Shown here piece after piece: positions 15,006 to 22,511 of a stretch of 35,054 nucleotides of DNA (the stretch's first letter is position 1; every line of letters starts with the position of its first letter). The position numbers were made by a program, and so were the translations under genes. The notes beneath the pieces were generated by a model. The model was not told the DNA's origin. It did no database searches and was given only the letters and a program-made list of their open reading frames with translations. Location of the stretch: positions 1 through 35,054 of the forward strand of contig DATJQV010000059.1 of NCBI GenBank assembly GCA_035505375.1, given 5' to 3'. Source of the DNA: a bacterium (GTDB taxonomy: Bacteria; Hydrothermota; Tepidihabitantia; Tepidihabitantales; Tepidihabitantaceae).

Positions 15006-15034
15006 TGAGTAAAATTACTCATGGTATTGAGTAA
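15006..15034. promoter_or_regulatory. Palindromic operator-like site over the ATPase start
   Basis: TGAGTAA-AA-TTACTCA (15006-15021) is a perfect 7-base inverted repeat ending on the A of the ATG, and TGAGTAA recurs at 15028-15034 inside the first codons. Three copies of one 7-base word around a start codon look like a protein-binding operator or an mRNA control site. Confidence 0.45.
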
Positions 15035-16238
15035 ACGGGGTGACGGTGGCGGGTATGTTCGCCCGCATGCCGCGGTGCTAGGCAAGCGTCTCGCCGAACC
15101 CCGGCGATTCATCCAGGTCGTTGCCGGACCGCGCCAAGTCGGAAAGACTACGCTGGTACGTCAGGTGCTCGCGAACCTCGGCACACCGTCGTCGTACGTC
15201 TCGGCCGATGAACCCTCCCTGCGCGGCAGCGACTGGGTCGCCCAGCAATGGGACGCCGCCCGGCTATCGGCCCGAACTGCCGGCCGCAGGGGAGCGGTGC
15301 TGGCCCTGGATGAAATCCACAAGGCGCCGGGCTGGTCCGAGTCAGTAAAGCGCCTGTGGGACGAAGATGCTGCCGAGCGTCTGCCGCTCCGGGTCGTCAT
15401 TCTCGGCTCGGCCCCGCTGCTGATGCAGCAGGGCCTGGGCGAGAGCCTGACCGGCCGGTTTGAGGTCATCTACCTGCCTCATTGGTCGTTCACTGAGATG
15501 CGGGATGCCTTCGGGTTCGACCTTGGCCGCTATCTCCGGTTCGGCGGCTACCCTGGTGCGGCCGCGCTGACTCAGGACCCGGAACGCTGGCGTCGCTACA
15601 TACTCGATGCCATCGTCGAAACCACGCTCTCCCGCGACGTCCTGCTGCTCACGCGGGTGGACAAACCGGCACTGCTGCGCCGGCTCTTTGACCTCGCCTG
15701 CCGGTACTCGGGGCAGGTGCTCGCCTACCAGAAAATGCTCGGCCAGCTCCATGACGCCGGCAACACGACCACACTCGCCCACTACCTCGACCTGCTGTCC
15801 GCAGCCGGCATTGTCACCGGCCTTGCCAAGTATTCCGGCGGCCGCGTGCGCCAGCGCGGCTCCAGCCCCAAACTGCTGGTGTTGAACACCGCTCTGCTCA
15901 CCGCCGCGGTCGGGACCGATCCGGCCGACGTCGGCGCGGATTTCCACGGTCGCCTCGCCGAATCCGCGGTCGGGGCGCACCTTGCCAACGCGGCCGCGGC
16001 CCGGGAATGCGAGCTCTTCTACTGGCGCGAACGTAACCGCGAAGTTGACTTCGTGGTCAAGGTCGGCAGCCGCCTGACTGCTATCGAGGTCAAGACCGGC
16101 CGCTCCGAACCACGGGCCTTGCCCGGAATCGAGGCCTTTGCCGCCGAACACCACACGCACCGCCGGCTCCTGGTCGGCTCGGGCGGCATCCCGCTCGAGA
16201 CCTTCCTGTCCGAACCGGTCCGCCACTGGACCGCCTGA
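15021..16238 (+). CDS. AAA ATPase with DUF4143 domain
   Basis: 405 residues. Order: AAA_14-type ATPase with Walker A GPRQVGKTT (36-44) and Walker B VLALDEIHK (93-101), a sensor-like VVILGSAPLL, then a DUF4143 domain with winged-helix-like middle (YRYSGQ-type segment; AHYLDLLSAAGIV) and a PD-(D/E)xK-like core near the C-terminus (EVDFVV with D343, then AIEVKTG with E356 and K358). These ATPases are widespread, mobile and of unknown function; a nuclease activity is suggested only by the fold. It lies between the glyQ 3' end and a diverged copy of it, and its own last codons overlap that copy. Short palindromes sit over its start. Confidence 0.88.
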   Translation: MVLSKRGDGGGYVRPHAAVLGKRLAEPRRFIQVVAGPRQVGKTTLVRQVLANLGTPSSYVSADEPSLRGSDWVAQQWDAARLSARTAGRRGAVLALDEIHKAPGWSESVKRLWDEDAAERLPLRVVILGSAPLLMQQGLGESLTGRFEVIYLPHWSFTEMRDAFGFDLGRYLRFGGYPGAAALTQDPERWRRYILDAIVETTLSRDVLLLTRVDKPALLRRLFDLACRYSGQVLAYQKMLGQLHDAGNTTTLAHYLDLLSAAGIVTGLAKYSGGRVRQRGSSPKLLVLNTALLTAAVGTDPADVGADFHGRLAESAVGAHLANAAAARECELFYWRERNREVDFVVKVGSRLTAIEVKTGRSEPRALPGIEAFAAEHHTHRRLLVGSGGIPLETFLSEPVRHWTA

Positions 16239-16288
16239 CCGCGACGACGTACCTCAGCAAGGTAGAGCCCGAGCAAAAGCCCTCCTGA
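16232..16288 (+). pseudogene. Second copy of the glyQ 3' end (19 codons)
   Basis: In the frame shifted from the ATPase end, this reads RLTATTYLSKVEPEQKPS-stop. The end of glyQ (14821-14877) reads RLTATTYLAKVEPEPKPA-stop, the same length to the base. Most DNA differences fall at third codon positions, so the copy diverged as part of a working gene before being cut off. It overlaps the last seven bases of the ATPase gene. Confidence 0.85.
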
Positions 16289-16536
16289 TCGAGCGAGTCC
16301 GCAATCCCGCCGCCTTGGCCCCTTCTGGATTCCGCCTTCCGCTCTCGTCTTCGCCATCCAAAGAGTCCGGCCCCGAATCCGAAATAGATTGCCACGCAGT
16401 CACGTGCTGTCCGACAGGGCACCTGAGGCCAGGACGGAGTGAAACGGACATAGGGCACTCTGCACCATTCAGATTCGTGTCTTTCGCGCGTTCGTGGCTC
16501 AACTTCGGGTCTGGGGTCCGGGAGTTGGTCGCGCGG
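16289..16536. other. Gap without a recognisable gene
   Basis: No ORF with a credible start or known motif was found between the glyQ-tail copy and the promoter at 16537. Confidence 0.5.
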
Positions 16537-16564
16537 TTGACAACTGGCACTATTAAGCTACAAT
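16537..16564 (+). promoter_or_regulatory. Promoter of the secreted BNR-like gene
   Basis: TTGACA, a 16-base spacer, TACAAT. The start codon is 72 bases further on, so this gene has a real 5' leader, and a strong ribosome site is present (AAAGGAGG at ~16625-16632). Confidence 0.8.
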
Positions 16565-16635
16565 CCACTCAGTTCTGAATATGTCGGGCTTGTCCGTCAG
16601 GTCCGCGCGGAGTTCGACGCGCAAAAGGAGGTCGC

Positions 16636-18420
16636 TTGAGAACTTTGGTCCTGATCCTGACCAGCATTGTGGTCGTAACGCTCGCTCGCGAGCCGCAATT
16701 GGTGCCGGCAGTCCGTATCCCGCACTGCAACAGTCGTACGCTATCGAATCAATCGCCTCCGTTGGTCTGCATCCCGCGACCAACGGTTGACCCTGCCGAA
16801 CTGGTGGCGCCCCTCACGCGCATGTCGCCGGAGGAACGCGCGAACGGCAGGATGTTCATCACGGCAACCGCGCCCGAGGCGCGGGAAGTCGAGGCGCTGT
16901 GGAACCGGGGCGACTGCGACGCGGCCATCGCCGCGCTGCGACAGTGGGCCGAGCGCACCGAACTGCGGAACACCTACGTGGGCTTCAACTGGCGCGCGCC
17001 GATTGCCCCTTCTGCGGCCGGGTGGGGCGCGAACGTGCGAGTCGGCTCGCGGGACAGCGCGTACCTGGTCTGCTTCCAGCGGGACAACGCCACGGGCAAC
17101 CTGCTAATTGCCTCGGCTTGCCGGGACGGAGCGAACACGGACCTTATCGTCGACCTGTCCACCAACGGCGGCTCGACCTGGAACGAGACCCACTACGGCT
17201 TTTGGACCGGACAGGCCCTCATTCGGGACCTGGAGATGACCGGATCGGCCGGATTCGAATACGTGGCTTACCTTCACAGTTGGGTGCCGGACTCCTGCTA
17301 CTGCCTTCGTCTGAACGCGGCGACGGGCGCCTATGCCAAGATGCCGGACAGCTCCACTGGCAAGACAATCCTCGCCACATCGCGAGTCGGCGACACGCTG
17401 GACCAGATTGCCATCACAAGCTCGGACGACCAAATCCCGGGATGGGAGATCGAAGTGGTCGGCGGTACCCGACAGCACGCGGTCGAGGGCGGGTTCACTG
17501 TCGACCAGGGGGCGAACTGGATCCTCTATGCCGCGTTGGACAGCTTCTACTGGGGCGGTCTCGACTACTGCTACAACCACTATGATTCACTTGTCGCCAA
17601 CCGCTACGTGTTCCTCTCCTGTCTGACCAAACACAGTGGCACATTCTATCCGGGGTACGCTTTCTACGCCGGTGGCTGGGTCCCCGTGTATCTCATCGTT
17701 CCGATGGATTCGCTCGGCGTCACCCAGACGACCGGCATCACCGCGTGGCGCGACACCATCGCCCTGGCCTATTCCCGTACGGCCGGGTCCGGCTGCGTCG
17801 TTACTTGCCTGATCTCAAATGACACCGGCAATGTCTGGGCCCAGCACCTCCTTACTGACTCCTCGGTCGGGCGCGAGAATGTGTCCATCTGCGGTAGACT
17901 CGGAGACGGCATCGGCGTGGCCTGGCGCGACTACGGCGGAGGTTTGCGTTCGATCGTCGGCTGTCACAGCGGCTACGCGGGCTCGACGTGGAACACGCCG
18001 GATACCATCAACGACCACAAACCGGACTGGACGGACAAGCCGCGAGTCGCACGGGTGGCACCGGGTGTCTACGGCGTCTGCTACATCACCTACGATCCGA
18101 CGGCCTATGGCAGCATCTGGTACAACCGCAGCGACTGGAGTGGAGGTATCGCCGGGCCGAATCCGGTCCAGGTCTTGCCGATGAGCTTGTTCGCGACTCC
18201 GCGTCGTGGCGGCGCAAAGCTCAGCTTCGCCAATCCGGTGACGGGTCGGGTCAACTTGTCGGTGTTTGACGCTATGGGGCGCCGGGTGCTACGCCGGTCC
18301 GAACTGCTCAAGGCCGGAGCGCAGATGCTCAACTGCCCGGTGCCGGTGTCGGGCAGCTACATCGCGGTGCTCAAGACGCCGGCAGCGATGGCGACGGCCA
18401 AGTTCTCCGTGCTCAGGTAA
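16636..18420 (+). CDS. Secreted BNR/sialidase-like protein with T9SS sorting domain
   Basis: 594 residues. The start is TTG, chosen because AAAGGAGG lies 4 bases upstream and a hydrophobic signal segment (LVLILTSIVVVTLA) follows. A short helical region (~55-105, MSPEERANGRMF, EVEALWNRGDCDAAIAAL) is followed by a propeller-like part with BNR-type strands (STNGGSTWNETH, SDDQIPGWEIEVVGG, SNDTGNVWAQHLL, GVAWRDYGGGLRSIVG). The last ~75 residues (ATPRRGGAKLSFANP, LSVFDAMGRRVL, GSYIAVL...AKFSVLR) form a T9SS type A sorting domain, so the protein is probably exported to the surface or outside. Binding or glycosidase activity is possible but no catalytic residues can be assigned. Confidence 0.8.
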   Translation: MRTLVLILTSIVVVTLAREPQLVPAVRIPHCNSRTLSNQSPPLVCIPRPTVDPAELVAPLTRMSPEERANGRMFITATAPEAREVEALWNRGDCDAAIAALRQWAERTELRNTYVGFNWRAPIAPSAAGWGANVRVGSRDSAYLVCFQRDNATGNLLIASACRDGANTDLIVDLSTNGGSTWNETHYGFWTGQALIRDLEMTGSAGFEYVAYLHSWVPDSCYCLRLNAATGAYAKMPDSSTGKTILATSRVGDTLDQIAITSSDDQIPGWEIEVVGGTRQHAVEGGFTVDQGANWILYAALDSFYWGGLDYCYNHYDSLVANRYVFLSCLTKHSGTFYPGYAFYAGGWVPVYLIVPMDSLGVTQTTGITAWRDTIALAYSRTAGSGCVVTCLISNDTGNVWAQHLLTDSSVGRENVSICGRLGDGIGVAWRDYGGGLRSIVGCHSGYAGSTWNTPDTINDHKPDWTDKPRVARVAPGVYGVCYITYDPTAYGSIWYNRSDWSGGIAGPNPVQVLPMSLFATPRRGGAKLSFANPVTGRVNLSVFDAMGRRVLRRSELLKAGAQMLNCPVPVSGSYIAVLKTPAAMATAKFSVLR

Positions 18421-18445
18421 CCAATTCCCCGGAATGTCGCACAGG

Positions 18446-18468
18446 GGCGGGCGAAGGCCCGCCTCTTC
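18446..18468 (+). terminator. Terminator after the BNR-like gene
   Basis: GGCGGGC-GAAG-GCCCGCC, 7 perfect pairs with a tetraloop, followed by TCTTC. It starts 26 bases after the stop codon. Confidence 0.65.
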
Positions 18469-18527
18469 ATCTGTGCCGGAACGACGCGGGCGGAGAGCGA
18501 GACTAACCAGGTCCCTGCCTTCGAGCC

Positions 18528-18555
18528 TTGACGCCCGGTCGATGCCGGCTAGACT
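18528..18555 (+). promoter_or_regulatory. Promoter of the TlpA-like selenoprotein gene
   Basis: TTGACG, a 16-base spacer, TAGACT. The ATG is 36 bases after the -10 box, with AGAAAGGA 4 bases before it. Confidence 0.6.
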
Positions 18556-18591
18556 CTGGGCCGTCAGAGCGCGTGACTGGAGAAAGGAACC

Positions 18592-19122
18592 ATGCGAAGC
18601 AGAGCACTGTTCGTACTACCGCTGGTCGTTATCGGGCTGGCCTGCAACGCCTTCGTGGCCACACCCGAAGTCGGTGCCAAGGCGCCGAACTTCAGCCTGC
18701 CGGACACGGCCGGTGTCAACCACTCCCTGACCGAGTTTCGGGGCAAGGTCGTGCTGCTCAACTTCTGGCAGTCGGGCTGACCGTACTGCCGCGCGGAGTT
18801 ACCGCGCCTGTCGGCAATGCAGAGTGACTATGCCACGCGTGGGTTCGCGGCCGTCTCCATCAATCTCGAAGAGAACATGGACGATGTCGTCAAGGTGTGG
18901 GCCAGGCAGAACACAAACCTGTACCTGCGCGACGATGGCTACGAGTGGACGATCTACAAGCACAACGGCTCGATTCCTACGAACTACGTGATTGACACGG
19001 CGGGCGTGGTCCGCTACTGGTCAGAGGGCTTCGACGAGACCGCGGTCCGGGGCGTAATCGAAACCTACCTACCGGCTGCGGGCCAGGTGGCAGCCGTAAC
19101 TGCCAAGTCAATCCGCGACTAG
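18592..19122 (+). CDS. TlpA-like thioredoxin, probable selenoprotein (UGA at codon 63)
   Basis: Read through the TGA at 18778-18780, this is one 176-residue protein; without it the gene would be two unrelated fragments in the same frame. Order: a hydrophobic signal (possible lipobox ending at C18), PEVGAKAPNFSLPDTAG (TlpA/AhpC-TSA opening), FRGKVVLLNFWQSG, then U63-P-Y-C66-RAELP, and GSIPTNYVIDTAGVV with the cis-proline. Relatives have W-C-x-x-C at the redox site, so the TGA sits exactly at the first catalytic Cys. Directly after it lies a hairpin with the geometry of a bacterial SECIS. It should act in the periplasm or on the membrane as a thiol reductant or disulfide-exchange protein. SelB, tRNA-Sec and the other Sec genes are not in this window. 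Confidence 0.85.
18787..18816 (+). promoter_or_regulatory. Candidate SECIS hairpin
   Basis: The inner stem GCGCGG / CCGCGC (18791-18796 with 18802-18807) closes a 5-base loop AGTTA. Outer TGCC / GGCA (18787-18790 with 18813-18816) can extend it past a 5-base bulge. The loop begins 17 bases after the TGA and has G at its second position. From memory, the E. coli fdhF SECIS has its loop (AGGUCU) starting 18 bases after UGA. Confidence 0.75.
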
Positions 19123-19150
19123 CAGAGCTACCGCGAAGCCGGTCCGGCCG

Positions 19151-21310
19151 CTATCGCTCGACCACTAGTTTGAGCGCGGAAGATAGGTTCCCTTCGCTGA
19201 CTCTGACCAGATAGACGCCGGACCGCAGGTTCCCGAGTTCGACCCTTTGCTGCGAGCCGGTGGCGATGACTTGGCGCTTTAGCACGGTGCGGCCGGCAAC
19301 ATCAACGACCGCGATGTCCAGGCGGTCACCGGCTTGCGGGCCGGCAACAAGAGTAACGTATCCCCGGTTCGTCGGGCTGCCACGCAGCTCGAAACGTAGA
19401 GGCTGGCGTAGCGGCTGCGCCTCGCTGACCGCGCCGGGCGTGTACTCGTCCGCGCCGATGTCCGGCGAGAGCGAGTCGCGCCGGTCAAGCTCGATGTCGT
19501 AGGGGAACCCGGCAATCGGAATCCCCGAATCACGGCAGGGCGACGAGGAGGAGAGATGGTAGTTGTCCCCGGTCACGAATAGCGGGTCGCGCGACAGGCT
19601 GTGCGCATCCGGCGTCGCCGGGTACGCGCGCCAAGCGGCCAGCGTCGCGTACGCAGTCTCGTTCACGCGGGCCACGCTGCCGCTGTCCGAAGTACACAGG
19701 TCGTTGTTGTCACTTGCGCCGGGAGCGAATGGAAACGCTTCGGAAATATCGTAACAGGTGGAACCATACCGACCCCGGTTCCAGACGATGTTGTCTCTGG
19801 CCTCGGCCCCGGTTACGTTGGCGAGGTCAACTGCCACATTTCCAGCGCTGTCCTTTCCGACAATCGTGTTGTAGTAGAGCCGTGGCGATTGAACGTTGCG
19901 GAAGGTGACGCCGAGGTCGTTCCAACCCTTGATGCAGCTATTGGCCACGACCGGGCCGCGGCAGTTCAGAGCCGAGATGCCGACCTGCGTCGTGCCCAGT
20001 ATCGTCATCCGCGCGAGCGTGTCGTCGTTGCAGCTATCGCCCAGCACGACCGAAACCGGGGCGGCGCAGACCAGCGAACAGGGCTGTACGCTCACGCCGC
20101 TGCTCTGGCTGAGGGCCATTGCTGCGACTGCGGCGGCGCCGTGCAGCTTGGCATGGGCGAACCGCGTGCCGGAGGAACGGCTGACGCTGAAGCCTGTACC
20201 GTAGCCGCCGTAGAGCTCGGCCCAGCGGAACGAGCAGCCCGGCGACGAGTCGAGCAGCACGCCGACCGCCGTGTCGCTGTTCACACTCACCACCTGCAGG
20301 CTGTCGATGACGCAGCCCGGCGAGTGGTCTAGTTCAAGGCCGCGGATCGGCCCGCTCTGGAGGGTCAAGCGCATGAAGTGGCAGTCGTTGCAGCGAAGAA
20401 GCGTGACCGCCTTCCGCGAGGTCCCGGCATCCATCATCGCGTTCGAGCTGATGGAGTCGCAGGACTCGAAGTAGGCCGCCTGTTTGTGCGTACCGTACGT
20501 CAGGCAACTGTCGAAATGCGCCGACGCGCAGTTGACCGCGTACAGTCCGTTGTCGGTCGAATCATGAACTGAGCATCCGGCCACCGAAATGCGTGGTGAG
20601 TTCACGACGCGGAACCCGGTATCGCTTGCGGCTTTGATGCCGGTCATCATCGTCATGTTGTCACCGCCGCCGGTAATCGAGACGCCGGTGTTGAGCGTGC
20701 CGAGTATCGAGCACTTGCGGACCGAGGCGGACCAGCAGTCCCGGAAGTCGAGGCCGCGGCTTCCCGAAGAGCGCATCGTTCCCTCCACGCGCGAAGTGTC
20801 GAGGTGGAAGTTAACCGCCCGCTCCACCAAAAGCCCGGTCTGCGCCGAGTCCGATACCATCCGGCAGGCCCAGACCGAACCGGAATCGGAGTCGGCGAAC
20901 CGGATGCACGCGCTACCGGTATCTCGCACGCCCTGGAAACGCAGATTCTGCACCGTGACGTTGTGCGTGCTCTCGACCGAGAAGGCAAACCTGGAGCCAC
21001 CCGCGTCAATCGTCGCGCCCGCGGACTTGGGCAGGAACCGAATCTTGTGGGTGCGGCTGTTGGCCACGCTGTGCAGCGCGACTGTGCCGGTGTAGATTGC
21101 CTGCGCAATCGGGAACTGGACGTCGCCGCCCAGCCCGCGTGCGTTCAGCGCGTTGGCCGCGGCCTGTACCGAGGCGAAACTGTCCACTCCCGGCCCGCCT
21201 GACCCGACCGGGTAGACTCCGTTCATAGGCTGGGCAGAAACCACGGCCGCGAACAAAGCGGCGCACGCCAGTAACGGTGCCGAACGTCTAACCGGCAATG
21301 GTTGGAGCAT
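19151..21310 (-). CDS. Right-handed beta-helix protein with T9SS sorting domain
   Basis: About 719 residues from ATG 21310. A longer frame exists upstream, but a -10 box 7 bases before this ATG and the signal peptide directly after it (SAPLLACAALFAAVVSA) fix the start. The body is a chain of short repeats of the parallel beta-helix kind (VTVQNLRFQGVRD, FHLDTSRVEGT, SVRKCSILGTLN, ISVAGCSVHDSTDNGL, VIDSLQVVSVNSD and so on), then a LSPDIGADEY motif common to such right-handed helices, and a T9SS type A sorting domain at the end (LDIAVVDVAGRTVLKR, LRSGVYLVRV). Such proteins are often polysaccharide-binding or lyase-like; no catalytic residues can be named. It is convergent with the thioredoxin gene, 28 bases away. 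Confidence 0.85.
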   Translation of the reverse strand: MLQPLPVRRSAPLLACAALFAAVVSAQPMNGVYPVGSGGPGVDSFASVQAAANALNARGLGGDVQFPIAQAIYTGTVALHSVANSRTHKIRFLPKSAGATIDAGGSRFAFSVESTHNVTVQNLRFQGVRDTGSACIRFADSDSGSVWACRMVSDSAQTGLLVERAVNFHLDTSRVEGTMRSSGSRGLDFRDCWSASVRKCSILGTLNTGVSITGGGDNMTMMTGIKAASDTGFRVVNSPRISVAGCSVHDSTDNGLYAVNCASAHFDSCLTYGTHKQAAYFESCDSISSNAMMDAGTSRKAVTLLRCNDCHFMRLTLQSGPIRGLELDHSPGCVIDSLQVVSVNSDTAVGVLLDSSPGCSFRWAELYGGYGTGFSVSRSSGTRFAHAKLHGAAAVAAMALSQSSGVSVQPCSLVCAAPVSVVLGDSCNDDTLARMTILGTTQVGISALNCRGPVVANSCIKGWNDLGVTFRNVQSPRLYYNTIVGKDSAGNVAVDLANVTGAEARDNIVWNRGRYGSTCYDISEAFPFAPGASDNNDLCTSDSGSVARVNETAYATLAAWRAYPATPDAHSLSRDPLFVTGDNYHLSSSSPCRDSGIPIAGFPYDIELDRRDSLSPDIGADEYTPGAVSEAQPLRQPLRFELRGSPTNRGYVTLVAGPQAGDRLDIAVVDVAGRTVLKRQVIATGSQQRVELGNLRSGVYLVRVSEGNLSSALKLVVER

Positions 21311-21317
21311 TGTCGAG

Positions 21318-21345
21318 ATGATAGCCACGGGCAGCGGCGGCGCAA
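21318..21345 (-). promoter_or_regulatory. Promoter of the beta-helix gene, leaderless
   Basis: On the minus strand TTGCGC (weak -35), a 16-base spacer, TATCAT ending 7 bases before ATG 21310. Confidence 0.45.
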
Positions 21346-21465
21346 ACCATACGTCCACTTGTTCTTTCGTCCTTCGTTCTTCGTCCATCGTTATCCCCGA
21401 CCCTGTCTCTTTGTGCCTTGGTGTCTTTGTGGTTGACTCCTGCTGCGAACGGGGCGGAAAACAGC

Positions 21466-21487
21466 GCGGGCTCCGAGAGGAGCCCGC
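21466..21487 (-). terminator. Terminator of the secreted gene at 21510-22409
   Basis: A 9-base-pair perfect stem GCGGGCTCC / GGAGCCCGC with a 4-base loop, followed on the minus strand by GCTGTTTTCC. It starts 23 bases after the stop codon at 21510. Confidence 0.75.
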
Positions 21488-21509
21488 ACTTCAAGCCTGA
21501 AAGGGCCTG

Positions 21510-22409
21510 CTAGCGCGCGAGCTTAACCAGACGCGCGCTCTGGCTGCCATCCCTGAGCAGGTAGACGCCCGGTTTGAGCCCGGCACCATTGAGGACGGCG
21601 CAACCGGACGCGGGAGCAGTCAGCGTGCGAACCAGGCTGCCGGCAGCATCATACAGGCGTAAGGCGGAGTTGGCGGCAAGGGACGAGGAGCAGCGGATGC
21701 TCGTGGCCGCGGTGAAGGGGTTGGGGTTCGCGGAGAGCGGCGAGGAAACGGTCAGCAGGCTGTGGTCTTCCTCGATACCGGCGGTCGCGAGCGAGACGTT
21801 ATCGGCGGAAACTTCCGCCCAGCCGCCGCTTCAGGTCCCGTTGTCGTACGCGTACAGGTCGATAGTAACCTTCGCCACGCTTTCGCGATTGATGCCCGGC
21901 AGATTCCACCCGAGCTCCTGCCACAGCTTCAGCGTGTACGTATGCCACCCGCCGCCCGTATCGGCAATCGGAATCAGGCTTACGGTATCGCTCTTGGCCC
22001 ACGAGCAATACTGATTGTGCAGATAGAAACGGGTGTTGCCCAGTTCGCTGTCGGACGAATTCATATACCTGACCCATACCGAGGCAACCGGCCAACAGGT
22101 CGATGACCCGCCGCCGATCTTGAACCTGCCGTCGAAACTCAGCGCAAGATAGACGTCGGGCACGTCAACGGTCTGACGCAGCGACGCGAAGTAGGCAAGT
22201 GTCTTGTAGACCTTGGCGGCATAGCCCGGAGTCGGCTGCCCGAACGTATCCGAGCGCGCGAACGAGTCTGACCCGACAACGTTGTTGGCCGTATCAACCC
22301 AGCCGGTAGTAATCGCCTGCTCGAAATCGCCGTTCACCAGATACTCGGTCGCCGCGGCCGGTGCGACGAGCGCTAAAACCAAAACGGAAAAAAGCAGAAT
22401 TCTCTGCAC
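21510..22409 (-). CDS. Secreted carbohydrate-binding-like protein with in-frame TGA and T9SS sorting domain
   Basis: 300 codons including the stop, crossed by a TGA at 21831-21833 (codon 193). The start is GTG 22409 with GGAGG 7 bases upstream, followed by signal peptide LLFSVLVLALVAPAAA. Residues ~22-190 look like a jelly-roll carbohydrate-binding domain (YLVNGDFEQAITTGWVD, LRQTVDVPDVYLALSFDGRF, WHTYTLKLWQELGW). The frame continues past the TGA without another stop: SGGWAEVSADNVSL completes the jelly roll, then NPNPFTAATSIRC and GLKPGVYLLRDG form a T9SS sorting domain. So the TGA is either a nonsense change (for example from TGG) or read as selenocysteine; a hairpin like the one in the thioredoxin gene follows it. 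Which of these is true cannot be decided from one sequence. Confidence 0.7.
21806..21822 (-). promoter_or_regulatory. SECIS-like hairpin after the second in-frame TGA
   Basis: On the minus strand the stem GGCGGA / TCCGCC begins 12 bases after the TGA and closes a loop AGTT whose first base is 18 bases after it. Loop sequence, stem length and spacing nearly equal those at 18787-18816. It may be chance, since the same bases encode a plausible AEVSA turn. Confidence 0.4.
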
Positions 22410-22454
22410 TACATTACCTCCAGGACATGTCGGACGCTTTGGACCGGACAATAC

Positions 22455-22483
22455 ATTATCCCCGCCGCGGCCGACGCTGTCAA
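22455..22483 (-). promoter_or_regulatory. Promoter of the gene at 21510-22409
   Basis: On the minus strand TTGACA (22483-22478), a 17-base spacer, GATAAT (22460-22455), with the GTG start 45 bases downstream. Confidence 0.75.
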
Positions 22484-22511
22484 AGAAGCCCGACCAAGTA
22501 CGCTGCATCAC

